This document shows, one piece after another, positions 32,901 through 41,951 of a stretch of 64,000 nucleotides of DNA. The DNA is from Stachybotrys elegans (taxonomy: Eukaryota > Ascomycota > Sordariomycetes > Hypocreales > Stachybotryaceae), in the NCBI GenBank assembly GCA_020746835.1, contig JAGPNK010000003.1:1550001-1614000 (forward strand). Direction: 5' to 3'. Under the pieces are notes generated by a model. The model did not search any database and was not told the origin of the DNA. It saw only the letters and a program-made list of their open reading frames with translations. Positions within the stretch are counted from its first letter, which is position 1. Each line of letters opens with the position of its first letter. A program made the position numbers and the translations under genes.

Positions 32901-33573
32901 TCTTTGGTTCGTCGTCGATCTCTGGCTCGGGCGCGTTACGAAGTCGGTCGTCGGCATCGTCGTCTTCGTGTCGTCTGCGACCGCGACGTTCTTTGCGCGA
33001 CTCGCGGAATCCGTCTCGCCAGTCCTCGTTACCGCGGTCCTGGGAGCGCGACCTGGACCGAAACCGGCGCCTCTCGCGCCTTTCGCCCGATCGTGATCGG
33101 TCCCGTCTCCTTCGCCTTGACTCTTTCGTGTCGTCGCCTGGGCTTCTGCTCCGTTTCCTCGACTCCTTGGACTTCCTGGCCTTTCCTTCCAGTCCCTCCA
33201 GGAGCGCTAGAGTGTCGTCTATAGCATCGGTGCCAGCTTCGGGTTCCTTGTCGGGCAATGCGAGTCCACTAAAAACCTTTTCCTTCTCTTCGAACGTCCG
33301 GCTGGGGTGCCTGTCCTCTTCTTCGTCCTTCTTCTTTCCCTTGAACTTGGGGTGCATCGCAACTACCAGGCGATCCAAACTGTCGATCAAACTAGGCGGG
33401 AAGGCCCCCATGGCCTCGAGCTCCTTGTGGTAGTCATCGGAAGACTTGCTCTCGAGTCGCTTCGCGATGAGGAATTCAGCCACGGTTTTGTCGTTGGTGC
33501 CGATATGGTTCTGCAGTTCGGACGTCACTTTTGATACAAGCGATAGCAGCTCGAGATTCAAAAGATCATCCAT
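29980..33573 (-). CDS. PRP22: DEAH-box spliceosomal ATP-dependent RNA helicase Prp22 (DHX8)
   Basis: Releases spliced mRNA from the spliceosome and proofreads the second splicing step. Intronless, about 1197 residues from the Met at 33573. The frame continues 76 codons upstream (to 33801), but the segment M-D-D-L-L-N-L-E-L-L-S-L-V-S-K-V is the conserved N-terminus of Prp22, which decides the start. Order: N-terminal helical region (1-80); Arg/Ser- and Arg/Glu-rich linker (about 130-215); S1 RNA-binding domain (about 230-305: H-V-T-G-L-K-D-F-G-A-F-V); helicase core with motif I G-E-T-G-S-G-K-T-T, motif II D-E-A-H, S-A-T, motif V/VI region Q-R-A-G-R-A-G-R-T; then winged-helix/ratchet and OB domains. 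The C-terminus is Gly/Arg-rich (R-R-G-G-R-G-G-G-G-G). The S1 domain separates it from Prp2, Prp16 and Prp43. Length is close to human DHX8. Confidence 0.96.
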   Translation of the reverse strand: MDDLLNLELLSLVSKVTSELQNHIGTNDKTVAEFLIAKRLESKSSDDYHKELEAMGAFPPSLIDSLDRLVVAMHPKFKGKKKDEEEDRHPSRTFEEKEKVFSGLALPDKEPEAGTDAIDDTLALLEGLEGKARKSKESRKRSRSPGDDTKESRRRRRDRSRSGERRERRRFRSRSRSQDRGNEDWRDGFRESRKERRGRRRHEDDDADDRLRNAPEPEIDDEPKIHKIYQGHVTGLKDFGAFVNIHHVRGKVDGLVHVSRLAAGQRVNHPSDLLSRGQQVWVKVVSVEPSNRGDGLKVGLSMKDVDQDSGMDLEPQVRMTTGANMEALGGGGRNGYTDSAPAMPRDTLGPPQKHKKRMTSPQRWEIRQLIASGVAKASDYPELEEDYHATLRGDGEMELEEDVDIEVREEEPPFLAGQTKQSLELSPIRVVKAPDGSMNRAAMSGTALAKERKELKQQEAKAAAAEESKENLASQWHDPMADPDKRKFASDMRNAKMNAKPEDEPEWKKAVIPKNQSLGKRTNLSMKEQRESLPVFAFRNQLIKAVQENQILIVVGETGSGKTTQLTQYLAEAGFANDGIIGCTQPRRVAAMSVAKRVAEEVGCKLGEEVGYTIRFEDCTSPATKIKYMTDGMLQREILIDPDMKRYSCIMLDEAHERTVSTDVLFALLKKSLKRRPDMKIIVTSATLDADKFSSYFNECPIFTIPGRTFPVEILYSREPESDYLDAALVTIMQIHLTEPKGDILLFLTGKEEIDTACEILYERMKALGPKVPELIILPVYAQLPTEMQSRIFEPAPPGSRKVVIATNIAETSITIDEIFYVVDPGFVKQNAYDPKLGMDSLIVTPISQAQANQRAGRAGRTGPGKCFRLYTEAAYQSEMLPSTIPEIQRLNLASTILMLKAMGINDLLHFDFMDPPPINTMLTALEELYALSALDDEGLLTRLGRKMADFPTDPSLAKALIVAVDLQCSDEVLSIVAMLNIPNIFYRPKEKQTQADQKKAKFHDPHGDHLTLLNIYNSWKQNGYSKPWCFENFIQARSMQRAKDVRDQLVKIMDRHKHAVISCGRSTEKVRRALCAGFFRNAARKDPQEGYKTLIEGTPVYLHPSSALFGKQAEWVIYHELVLTTKEYMQCTTSIEPKWLVEAAPTFFKVAPTDRLSKRKQAERIQPLYNKFAGEDDWRLSAQRRGGRGGGGGTWG

Positions 33574-34492
33574 GTTGGCGACGTTACCATGCTTTGAGCA
33601 CGGAATGGTGAATCGAGATGCGAGTTTCGAAAAGTTGCTGTCCTCCACAATGGAGAGTTTCGGCATAGCGCGAATCCCGGTCTGCTCGGTGTGATGACCT
33701 ACCCTGTACCACGCTACAATATTCCAGAACCATCCATTATTCGATTCAAGTGAAGAAAACAGTCGATTTTTTATTATGAATTTTTTATGTTTCTGTGTCA
33801 ATTTCTAATTCATTGTGTTGATTTGAGACGTTTCTTTCATTTCGCTGCATGTAACGTCAACTATATCCGAGTACGGATACAAGGGAGCCATTATCCACGT
33901 GTCACTTGACTTCACATTAACACAATTAATAGCTTTCAATTTGCCTCGTTAACATTGTTCAGTCAAGCACCGGTCGGTCTTCATATGTACAATTTCTTCA
34001 AATTATTAATCTTGGTTTGCTCCCTTTATGCGCCCAGCCGATGCATCAGCGGCACTCAGCACATGATGGAAGCCTATCCTGGCTAGGAATTTCGGGTTGC
34101 CCAGCTCGCCAGATACGTATGTAATTTGAGAATCGAGACATTCACTCTGCAATCTTCAAGTCATCCACAACAACAGGAAACCGAGAGATGACCTCTCCTC
34201 CAAAAAGGACAGGGCTTGTTGTGCTCCGCATCACAGGCCTCGCCTCTCTTGCCTGTCTCTGTCTGGAACACGCCACAATCTTTGCACAGCCACAATGCTT
34301 AAAGGTAGCTGTCACGGGCCCCGCCGCCATTGACTTAGTCGCTGCCTAGATAATCGTCATTGTCAGGCGTCGGCTTGCCTCCGTCTCCCTCTGACCCCGT
34401 CAATTCAACCTTCACTTCCCACCACCCTCCATCGTCCTACAACCAAAATTCTTGATCCTCCATTGTCGCGCGCATCCCATAAAACCACCATC
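33574..34492. other. Divergent promoter region
   Basis: 919 bp between the starts of the Prp22 gene (minus) and the Pmp3-type gene (plus). The in-frame extension of the helicase frame to 33801 is judged untranslated. Pyrimidine-rich sequence precedes the plus-strand ATG (34380-34480). No gene is recognised. Confidence 0.5.
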
Positions 34493-35043
34493 ATGACTGC
34501 TGCCGACGTTTTCCTTGTCTTCCTCGCTGTCCTGTTCCCTCCGCTGCCCGGTATGTACAACGTGTGACGCCATCGCTGCGCGTCATCATCCCCTCCCACA
34601 ATGCGCCCACCTCGTCGCTAACTTCCATCGCAGTCTGGGTCAAGAGCGGTGTTTGCAGCGCCGACTCTCTCATCAATATTCTCCTCTGTGTCCTTGGCTA
34701 CATCCCCGGCTTGATACACGCTTGGTACATCATCGCCAAGAACCCCGAGCCGCCGCACGAGTACCTGCCTGTTTCCAACAACGAGCGCCATGGCGGTCGC
34801 AACGGCGGCGTGACGTATGTTTACGTCCAGTCGCACCCCCAGCACCCCCAGCAGCCCCAGGGCCAGCCCAAGAACGGAGGTCATGTGAACTATGGCACCA
34901 ACGGTCCGTCCTCCAACGCTACCCACCAGCCTCAGCAGCAAGGCGTCATGGACGCCGGAGAAGGTAGCTCGAACCACCAGGGCGTCCCTCCGTCCTACGC
35001 CGAGGTCGTTGCCGGCGACCACAAGATCCAGACTCGAGACTAG
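34493..35043 (+). CDS. Pmp3/SNA-type small membrane protein with PPxY tail
   Basis: Small two-helix membrane protein of the UPF0057/Pmp3 family. Exons 34493-34550 and 34634-35043 give 155 residues; the 83-nt GT-AG intron separates the two transmembrane helices. Helix 1 reads [14 protein letters not shown]; then V-W-V-K-S-G; then helix 2 [23 protein letters not shown]. This pattern is diagnostic. Unlike Pmp3 itself (about 55 residues), it has a roughly 100-residue hydrophilic tail rich in Gln, Pro, Asn and Gly, ending in P-P-S-Y-A-E-V-V. That PPxY motif is the type by which yeast Sna3/Sna4 bind the Rsp5 ubiquitin ligase for multivesicular-body sorting, so endosomal or vacuolar sorting is likely (inference). 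Confidence 0.9.
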
Positions 35044-35327
35044 ATCCTACCACTGGTTGTCACCGCCCAATGCGACGCCGACTTTGTGGAACAAGCCCAA
35101 TGAGAAGCGCAGACGAGACCTATGGGGGGAGGCATGTTGTATTATAGTTGGCACTGTTTAGTTTTATGGGTTCTTTTGTTGAACTTTTGCTATTTCAGCT
35201 TCCAAACTCTTGTGTTGGTCTACTTGCATTGAGTAGTCCCTTCTTACATAGCACCAGAATCAGAGCAAAGAATGAGCCTCTCGACAAAGTACCGAAACCT
35301 TTCCCCCGCCTCCACTCTTCGACTTGA

Positions 35328-36935
35328 TCAGATATTGTCATCCATCTGACCATCATCAGCTTCGGGACAAGCAACAGATGGCGCCGGTCGCTCGTTAAGC
35401 TCAAGCTGTCTGAAGTGCTTCATCATTGATTGGGGCAGAAAGGTGTAGAAGCTTGGAACCACGTTATCAACAGCATAGATGAAGCGAAAGCCGGTGGTAG
35501 TCTCCATCAGGTGCACAGAGAGCTTGACGCCCAGTTGCAAATTGGCCAAGATGGCATCCTCAAGGTAGAGTGTTACTCTTTCGCCTTTGTCGAGCTGAGA
35601 GGGGACCGCTGGATAGTCCCAGTCGTCTTCGATGGTGCTAGGGACCAGTACGACTTTCCCTACCGGATGCAACGGACGATGTTGATTGCCGATATGAAGA
35701 TGCTCGAAGCGTGCAACCTGCTCAATCGAAGGGCGAGTGATCTCAACAACCTTGAGCACACAGTCAAATTCCTTCACAATGCCAGTGCCAGCCTCACTCA
35801 AGTGGCGGAGAAGAGCTGGCTCTCCCAGTAGGCCCAGAGTCGAGTAAAATGCCACTCGAAACGGGACACTGGAGTTCCAGATGTGGTCCCTGCCAGGGTA
35901 GTCAGGATGTTGGGAAATCCCATATGTCAGACACGCTGCCTTGTTAAAGGCCCCGGGCAGCGTGACCAGAAGTTCTTGGGACCGGGCCCATTCCTCGTAA
36001 ACCACGCCGCAAAGTTCAAGTGCCTTCTTTACATCGGCCTCGTACTCCGGGCAGACGTCGTGATGAAGAACATAGCGGAGGAAGTTCTTAACCACATCCA
36101 CGGCCTGTTCGAACTCTGCGTCAACCATACCGGTGAGAAGAGGAACTGCGGTAGAGAAGTAGCCGGCTGCGACACCGTAAAAGTCGACACTCCAGTTCTT
36201 TTCGTCACCGTTGTAGAAACGGCCCTCGTCGCTGCCGGTCCTATGGACTGCATCAGCAGCAGTAGCTTCGCGGCGCTGTGCAGGCGTCATCGCTTTCAAT
36301 TCCCGTGGATCCTGCCCAGTGTACGCGTTTGAATTGGTATTGATGCCTCCGAGGAAGAGGTATTCGTTGAAGTACAATGTCAGTCGCCCAGTCAGCCGAC
36401 GTCGGGAGCGGAATCGTTGGATGCAGGCCTGGATACGCCTGCGAATAGTTTGTTAGCCTGTCGAGGAGCGAGTACGGTAGTCTGCAAAGGCCTTACTCTT
36501 CGAAGGGTAGCTCGCTACAGAAGTGTTAGCCATGTCAAGCACGTCGAGAATACGTTTCACATACGATGAGTACACTTCCATTTTCTCCTCCATGGACTCT
36601 TGGGGCGTCATCGGGGGATCCGCAAAGTACTCTGTAGAGAATTAGCATGTTTCCATGGCTCTGGAGCTTGGTTCTGTACCTTCAAAGCCAGTGCCTCGAC
36701 CCTTCGGAAGAGCTGTCGGGCCACGCTTGGCCGCACTCTTTCCCTTGCCTCTCTTCTTTTTCTTCTTTGATGCCGTCTCGTTGACCTTGGCCTCTTCGTT
36801 GACGTCGGCAGAGCCGTTGTCCGAGTTGTCATCGCGCACAGGATCATCCGCAACCGAAAGCTGTGCGATTGGTAGCTCCTCGTCCACGTTGGGGCCAAGG
36901 CCCGGCTGCTCAGCTGTGTGGTTCATGTTGAGCAA
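35328..36935 (-). CDS. ARB1: Argonaute-siRNA chaperone (ARC) complex subunit Arb1
   Basis: Homologue of fission-yeast Arb1, a subunit of the complex that holds Argonaute with duplex siRNA and supports RNAi-directed heterochromatin. Four exons: 36680-36935, 36565-36631, 36497-36514 (only 18 nt) and 35328-36438; 483 residues, frame kept throughout. The N-terminus is acidic, then Lys-rich (K-K-K-K-K-R-G-K-G-K). The family block starts about residue 83 (E-Y-F-A-D-P-P-M-T-P-Q-E), continues through S-S-E-L-P-F-E-E-R-I-Q-A-C-I-Q-R-F-R and L-Y-F-N-E-Y-L-F-L-G-G-I, and has F-Y-N-G-D-E-K-N-W-S-V-D-F and F-L-R-Y-V-L-H-H-D-V-C-P-E-Y. The micro-exon encodes the E-L-P-F-E part of this block, which supports its reality. 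Function is by family. Confidence 0.9.
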
Positions 36936-38822
36936 AAACCAAGGTACTACAGTTGAGAGGTTGATGAGTAGTGAATAGCGGGAATGGAGAGACGACTGGG
37001 TGGTCTGGAGATGGGATATTTGAGAGGGAAGGCGCAGGTACTCTGATTCAAATTTGGGGGAGCTGGTGCAGCTGCCTGTACAGAGGCTTTCTCGAAATTA
37101 CAGACAATCACGGAAAGGGACTGCAGACTTTTCACAGGGAGATTGGTCGCGCCTTGTTTGTTTCCGCCATGAGGCTCCTTGCATGTCGGCTGGCAGCAGG
37201 TGGCCCGTTCTCTGCCACACATTCATGTTCTTTTCCTGGTACTGGCCCAACAAAGGACCGTGTCGTAGACAAGGAGAAGCTGCGAGAGGAAGCGTCCTGA
37301 AAATAATGGCGGTGGGCTGCACGAGGTATGTATCCAGTGTGCATAGTACCTACGTTGGAGGATTGAATGTGTAGTCATGATAGCTCAACACAGACTTGCG
37401 TGCAGGCTGCTGCATGGGTAGGCATATGCGATTCCATTGTCGGATACAGTTATGGGTGCCTGTCCCGATAATTCGGTGCTTTTGAGTGGACAGTCAAGTT
37501 CGCCGACCACGAATGAGTCCCTGGGGATTAACGGCGTCTGCCTATATAGGGTGCACGAGATATTGCCCTCGTGAACAGATTCTGTGAGGGCGAGTACATG
37601 GCTGCTCTATGTTGTTGACTCATTCCTCAGAAAGAGTCAAAGGACACAAGCATCTACTTGGGCACGTGGGAGCATGGAGGTCTACTTTGCACTTCGCCTC
37701 GATGGCTGATCAGATGGCAATCTCCTTGTATACTGTAACACGTTTAGTGTAGCCAGCGTGATAAAAGGCATCCAAATTGACGCGTAAAGACAATGTTCGA
37801 CAGCCTCACCATATACAAATCACCAATAGTTTCCGCTATCCGGCTCTCATCCACTTTGCTCATCGTGCTGTACTCCGTAGAGAACAATGAAATAGAGTAG
37901 ATAGCGCTTAGCCGATAAAGCTGTAGTCTGCCTCGTGACCCAGTAATGCATATCTTGACATGCCGATCCTTGCAGCTCAACCTGTGAGAAAGCCATGCGC
38001 ATCGCCAACACAGTCAAATGAATATCTAGTGGAAGAATAGCACCGCATGGCCAGTGACGACATCCCTGTCGCCTCCTCACGGGAACAAGGCGGGAAAGTC
38101 CTTGGCGCCGGCATCAGTAGCCGCAGCAGCAGCGCTTCGGCTGAGGCAGATTCTGCCTTGCTCGGGAATGGTACTCATTGGCTCGGGGGCCCTGGTATGG
38201 TGGTGGCTCAGCCAGGAAAGCCAGACGAGTCCCCCTGCTGTATTGACCAAGGCTATTTGTTTGCCTCCTGTCGTGACCAAGTCACAGAATTGTGAGCCAA
38301 CACAGAGTACCGATAGGATGACCAGGCTTCCTGTCCGTACCTCAAGTATTTAATGTACACGCAAGCCTCGCATACCTAGTAACTGACGACGCCTGCACAT
38401 TCAGCTTCGGTACTCCTCGGGGCCACCTCAGCTTTGTTCCACAGCTTGCTCAGCCTTCGGCGCTTGAACCAGCCCGTCAATGTGGCTCAGCGCCATCCCA
38501 TCCATTGCCATCTTATCTTACCCTGTAGAGCCCGACCAGCGAACTGGGTTCGGGTTTGGCAACTCTCTTCCCCTCCTGGCAATTTTTAGTGCATGAACCC
38601 TGCGCCCGTACCTGCCACATCTGCACGCCCCGCGCTTCGCTCGTCGCACTTTGAGTCGCATTTTCGCTGTCCCTGAACCGGCGATCCTCCCGCTTGCTTC
38701 CTTAAATCTTGGACGCTTGCGCTGCTTGGTTCCGACCCGTCACTCTTCTCTTCTCTCTTCTTCACTCCTCTTCGCTTCTTCTTCCTACTCATAAATCATT
38801 TCAAACAACTTTTTTGCCCATC
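36936..38822. other. Divergent intergenic region, 1.9 kb
   Basis: Between the starts of Arb1 (minus) and the inositol polyphosphate multikinase gene (plus). Open frames of up to about 110 codons occur on both strands but overlap each other and show no motif. The 150 bp before the kinase ATG is CT-rich, as in many fungal promoters. I see no gene. Confidence 0.55.
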
Positions 38823-39997
38823 ATGATCGGCAACAAGGACATACCAGGGCTCGATAAGCTTCGCAGCTACGGCCATGCAGTCGCTGGACAGTAAGTTTTG
38901 TCCTCATTCTTCGCGCCCTTGCGACTCGGCTGCGCGACAGGCCCAGACTAACCTCTGTCCCCTTCTAAAGCGCTGGCGTGCTCCAGGACGAGGACGGCCA
39001 CCTCTTCGTTAAGCCTTGTACCCAGACCGAGGTCAACTTTTACGAGTCCGCGAACCGCGACTTCCCCGAGTTTGCGGACCTGATGCCCCTCTTCATGGGC
39101 ACCCTTCAGCTCACCGATCCCGCTGAGGCGGCGGCGGGCCAAGTCGACTCCGCCACTGCTCAGGTCATCTCAGAACAAGTTGCCTCTGTGGCAGCAGGGG
39201 CTGCCAGCGCACCAGCCCCAGACGCATCAGCCAAGCCGTCGTCTTGGGTTCCTAATAAGAGTAAGAAGATCAAGACGGACCAGGCTGTAGTATTGGACAA
39301 CGCCTCGGCAGGCTTCAAGCACCCCAATATCCTAGACGCCAAGATGGGTGTGCGTTTGTGGGCCGACGATGCGCCCATCGAGAAGAAGGAGCGCTTCGAT
39401 AAGATTACCGCCAGCACCACGCACAAGAACTTAGGCTTCCGCATCGCAGGCATGCGAGTCTATCGTGGCTCGGAGAACTCGGAAGAACTGGACGATCACG
39501 AGTACAAGGTCTACAATAAGGACTACGGCCGATACAACGTCAACGAGGACAATGTCGTGCAGGAGTTCCGCAAGTTTGTCTTCAACAAATCTGCGGGTAT
39601 CGACGAAGAGCTCGGCAAGGCTGTCTGCGAGGCCATTGTGCATGATCTGAAGAAAATAAAAGACATCCTCGAGCGACATGAGAGCCGTATGTACTCGGCC
39701 TCTGTCCTCTTTGTCATGGAAGGCCATGGCGAGACGCTGCGCGAGGCCATTGAAGAGAACAACGAAGCTGCATTCCGGGTTAGGGACAAGGAAAGCAAGC
39801 GGATCGACAGTGGGATCGCCATGGAAGAAGACGAAGACATCGATGACGACAGCGATGCGCCTTCCGGGCCACAGATGTATGCCGTCAAGCTTATCGATTT
39901 TGCGCATGCTGAGTGGACGCCGGGTCAGGGCCCTGACGAGAACGTGCTGATTGGAGTGAGGAGCCTGATTCGCATTTTCGAGGAGATGGCCAAATAA
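38823..39997 (+). CDS. ARG82: Inositol polyphosphate multikinase (Arg82/IPMK family)
   Basis: Phosphorylates Ins(1,4,5)P3 and InsP4 on the route to InsP5/InsP6; in yeast it also scaffolds the ArgR-Mcm1 transcription complex. Exons 38823-38890 and 38971-39997 give 364 residues, close to yeast Arg82. The family signature P-x-x-x-D-x-K-x-G is present as P-N-I-L-D-A-K-M-G (about residue 130). Also seen are the N-terminal A-G-H-A-G-V block formed across the intron, E-V-N-F-Y-E, the G-F-R-I-A-G-M-R-V-Y block, S-V-L-F-V-M-E-G after it, and the C-terminal V-K-L-I-D-F-A-H-A with the catalytic Asp. An acidic stretch (E-E-D-E-D-I-D-D-D-S-D) sits before the last block, as in Arg82. An Ala/Pro-rich insert of about 35 residues precedes the ATP-binding part. 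Confidence 0.92.
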
Positions 39998-40399
39998 AGA
40001 TACGATGTCACGAACGGCGTTCATGGTTCTGTTTCCATAAAGGTGCTCCAAGCGAGGTGTATGCAGATAGATACCCAGAATAGGTAGCAAGAATACCTAA
40101 GAGGCCTTTTACTCAAGTAATCCGTCAGCATCCCTTGCGGATGAAAAGCGAGAGGCAGATTATTTAATGGTGACCTACTCCCCAAGTCATCAACATGTCG
40201 GCAGACACAATGTTTTGGCTGTCTATCAATTACTTAAATAATAGGCAGTTTTGTCCTCAATAGGGTAGGCCAGTTTCGGCCCCTCCACAGGGTAACCTTA
40301 CGCCCGAGCTTCTGGAAAGCTTCCAAGAGCCGCCAAAATTTCCAACCTCTAGCTCCCAAGCCTCATCTTTCCCAGGCAGCCCAGTCAATGTAGCTAGCC
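39998..40399. other. Intergenic region
   Basis: 3' UTR of the kinase gene and promoter of the Clp1 gene. Nothing further is recognised. Confidence 0.5.
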
Positions 40400-41951
40400 A
40401 TGTCAATCCCGGGTCTGGGCCAGATTCCGGCAGAGGTGAGTTCCCCAATCCATGCGCCCGTACACACTCGAACTCGAACCAGAACCACCAATGGCTGACG
40501 CTCCTCTGTCGCATAGACTGTCACCAGCGCAACGCGCACCATCAGACTCAACCCAGCTTGGGAATGGCGATTCGAAGTGCCCCCGGGCGGGACGCTCACC
40601 CTCAAGGTGCTCTCCGGGACGGCTGAGAAGGACGGCGTGGAGCTTGCGCAGCGCAGCGCCTACTCGTTTGCCGGCATCAAATCCAAGATCCTGACGTGGC
40701 ACGGCTGCGAGCTCGAGGTGGAGGGCCGCTGCGACGACGACTTCACCGCCGAGTACACGAACCCGATCGCGAACCCCGCTACCTCGTACCTCAACCTTCA
40801 TGCTAGACTCGTCGAGATGCGCATCGCTGCGGCGAGAGAGCGCAGGGAAGGACCGCGGGTGCTCATCGCAGGGCCGTCGACGACAGGCAAGACGACGCTG
40901 GCTCGGACATTGACGAGCTACGCGACCCGTCAAGGATACCAGCCCCTGATGGTAAACACGGACCCCGACGAGGGCATGCTTAGTTTTCCCGGTACGCTGA
41001 GCGCAGCCGTGTTTGCTACCATTATCGATCCCGAGGCTGTGACGGGTTGGGGAAGTACACCAACCAGTGGACCAAGCACGGTGCCCGTTAAACTTCCATT
41101 GGTATACTACTACGGGCGCAAGTCGTCTGAAGAGGACCCGGATTTCTATCGTGAGCTGGTCAGCCGCTTGGCAGGAACTGTCAGCGGACGCCTCAGCGAC
41201 GACGAGGCCGTCAAGAGCTCTGGGCTGATTGTTGACACCATGCCTATCAGCGAGAAGGGCGGGATTGGACTGGATCTGATAGCCCACATGGTGGATGAGC
41301 TTTCTAGTGAGCGACCTCCCCCAACGTACTAATACGGGACTTGTGCTGACATCTACGCAGTAAACATCATTGTCGTCCTGGGCTCAACCAGGCTGAATGC
41401 AGAACTGACGAAGCGCTTCGCCGAGGAGAAGACGAGCCTTGGGGAGCCTATCAGTGTGCTGATGCTCGACAAGTCGGAGGGGGTCGTGGAGCGCGGCGAG
41501 CACTTCTTGCAACATTCACGCGAGGCAGTCATCAAGGAGTACTTTTTCGGCGACGCGAGACGGTCCCTGAGCCCTCAGATCCAGCAGGTCGACTTTGACA
41601 GTCTAACCATCTACAAACCCTCAGACTGTACGTTCTCCAAGGCCACTGGGACTGATCTACTCTTACGCAGCGCGCTAATGTTACCCAGACTCGTCGTATG
41701 GCGACGACACGCTGGTCCGCGAGGAACCGTCCTCGCTTATGCAGCACTGGACGCTGGCGGTGATGCATGCCTCGCTCAGGGACAGCCCAGAGACGCTGCG
41801 GGTGGCCAATGTCATGGGGTTCGTGTACGTGGCCGACGTGGACGAGGAGCGCCGCAAGATGAAGATCCTGGCACCGGTACCAGGACGGCTGGGAGATCGG
41901 CCGCTGATTATGGGCAAATGGCCGGAGCCCTTTATCAACTTATTGGGGTAA
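40400..41951 (+). CDS. CLP1: Clp1, mRNA cleavage and polyadenylation factor (CF IA subunit)
   Basis: Subunit of cleavage factor IA in pre-mRNA 3'-end formation, with a polynucleotide-kinase fold. Exons 40400-40435, 40517-41306, 41361-41627 and 41689-41951 give 451 residues (yeast Clp1: 445). The first exon codes only M-S-I-P-G-L-G-Q-I-P-A-E. Splicing to 40517 creates the N-terminal domain block T-I-R-L-N-P-A-W-E-W-R-F-E-V, the family hallmark. The Walker A loop is G-P-S-T-T-G-K-T-T (about residue 146), followed by V-N-T-D-P-D-E-G-M-L-S-F-P-G-T-L-S-A, then I-I-V-V-L-G-S-T-R-L. The C-terminal domain has V-M-G-F-V-Y-V-A-D-V-D and ends in N-L-L-G. The family Walker A usually reads S-G/S-x-S-G; the Thr-Thr here is a mild variant that should still bind ATP. 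Whether it has RNA kinase activity is unclear; yeast Clp1 lacks it. Confidence 0.94.

Noticed and set aside
33574..33801. 76-residue N-terminal extension of Prp22
   Set aside because: The conserved family start M-D-D-L occurs at 33573 and the upstream part is aromatic-rich without conservation signals.
39431..40090. 219-codon minus-strand frame opposite the inositol polyphosphate multikinase
   Set aside because: Complement of the conserved kinase exon with no motif of its own.
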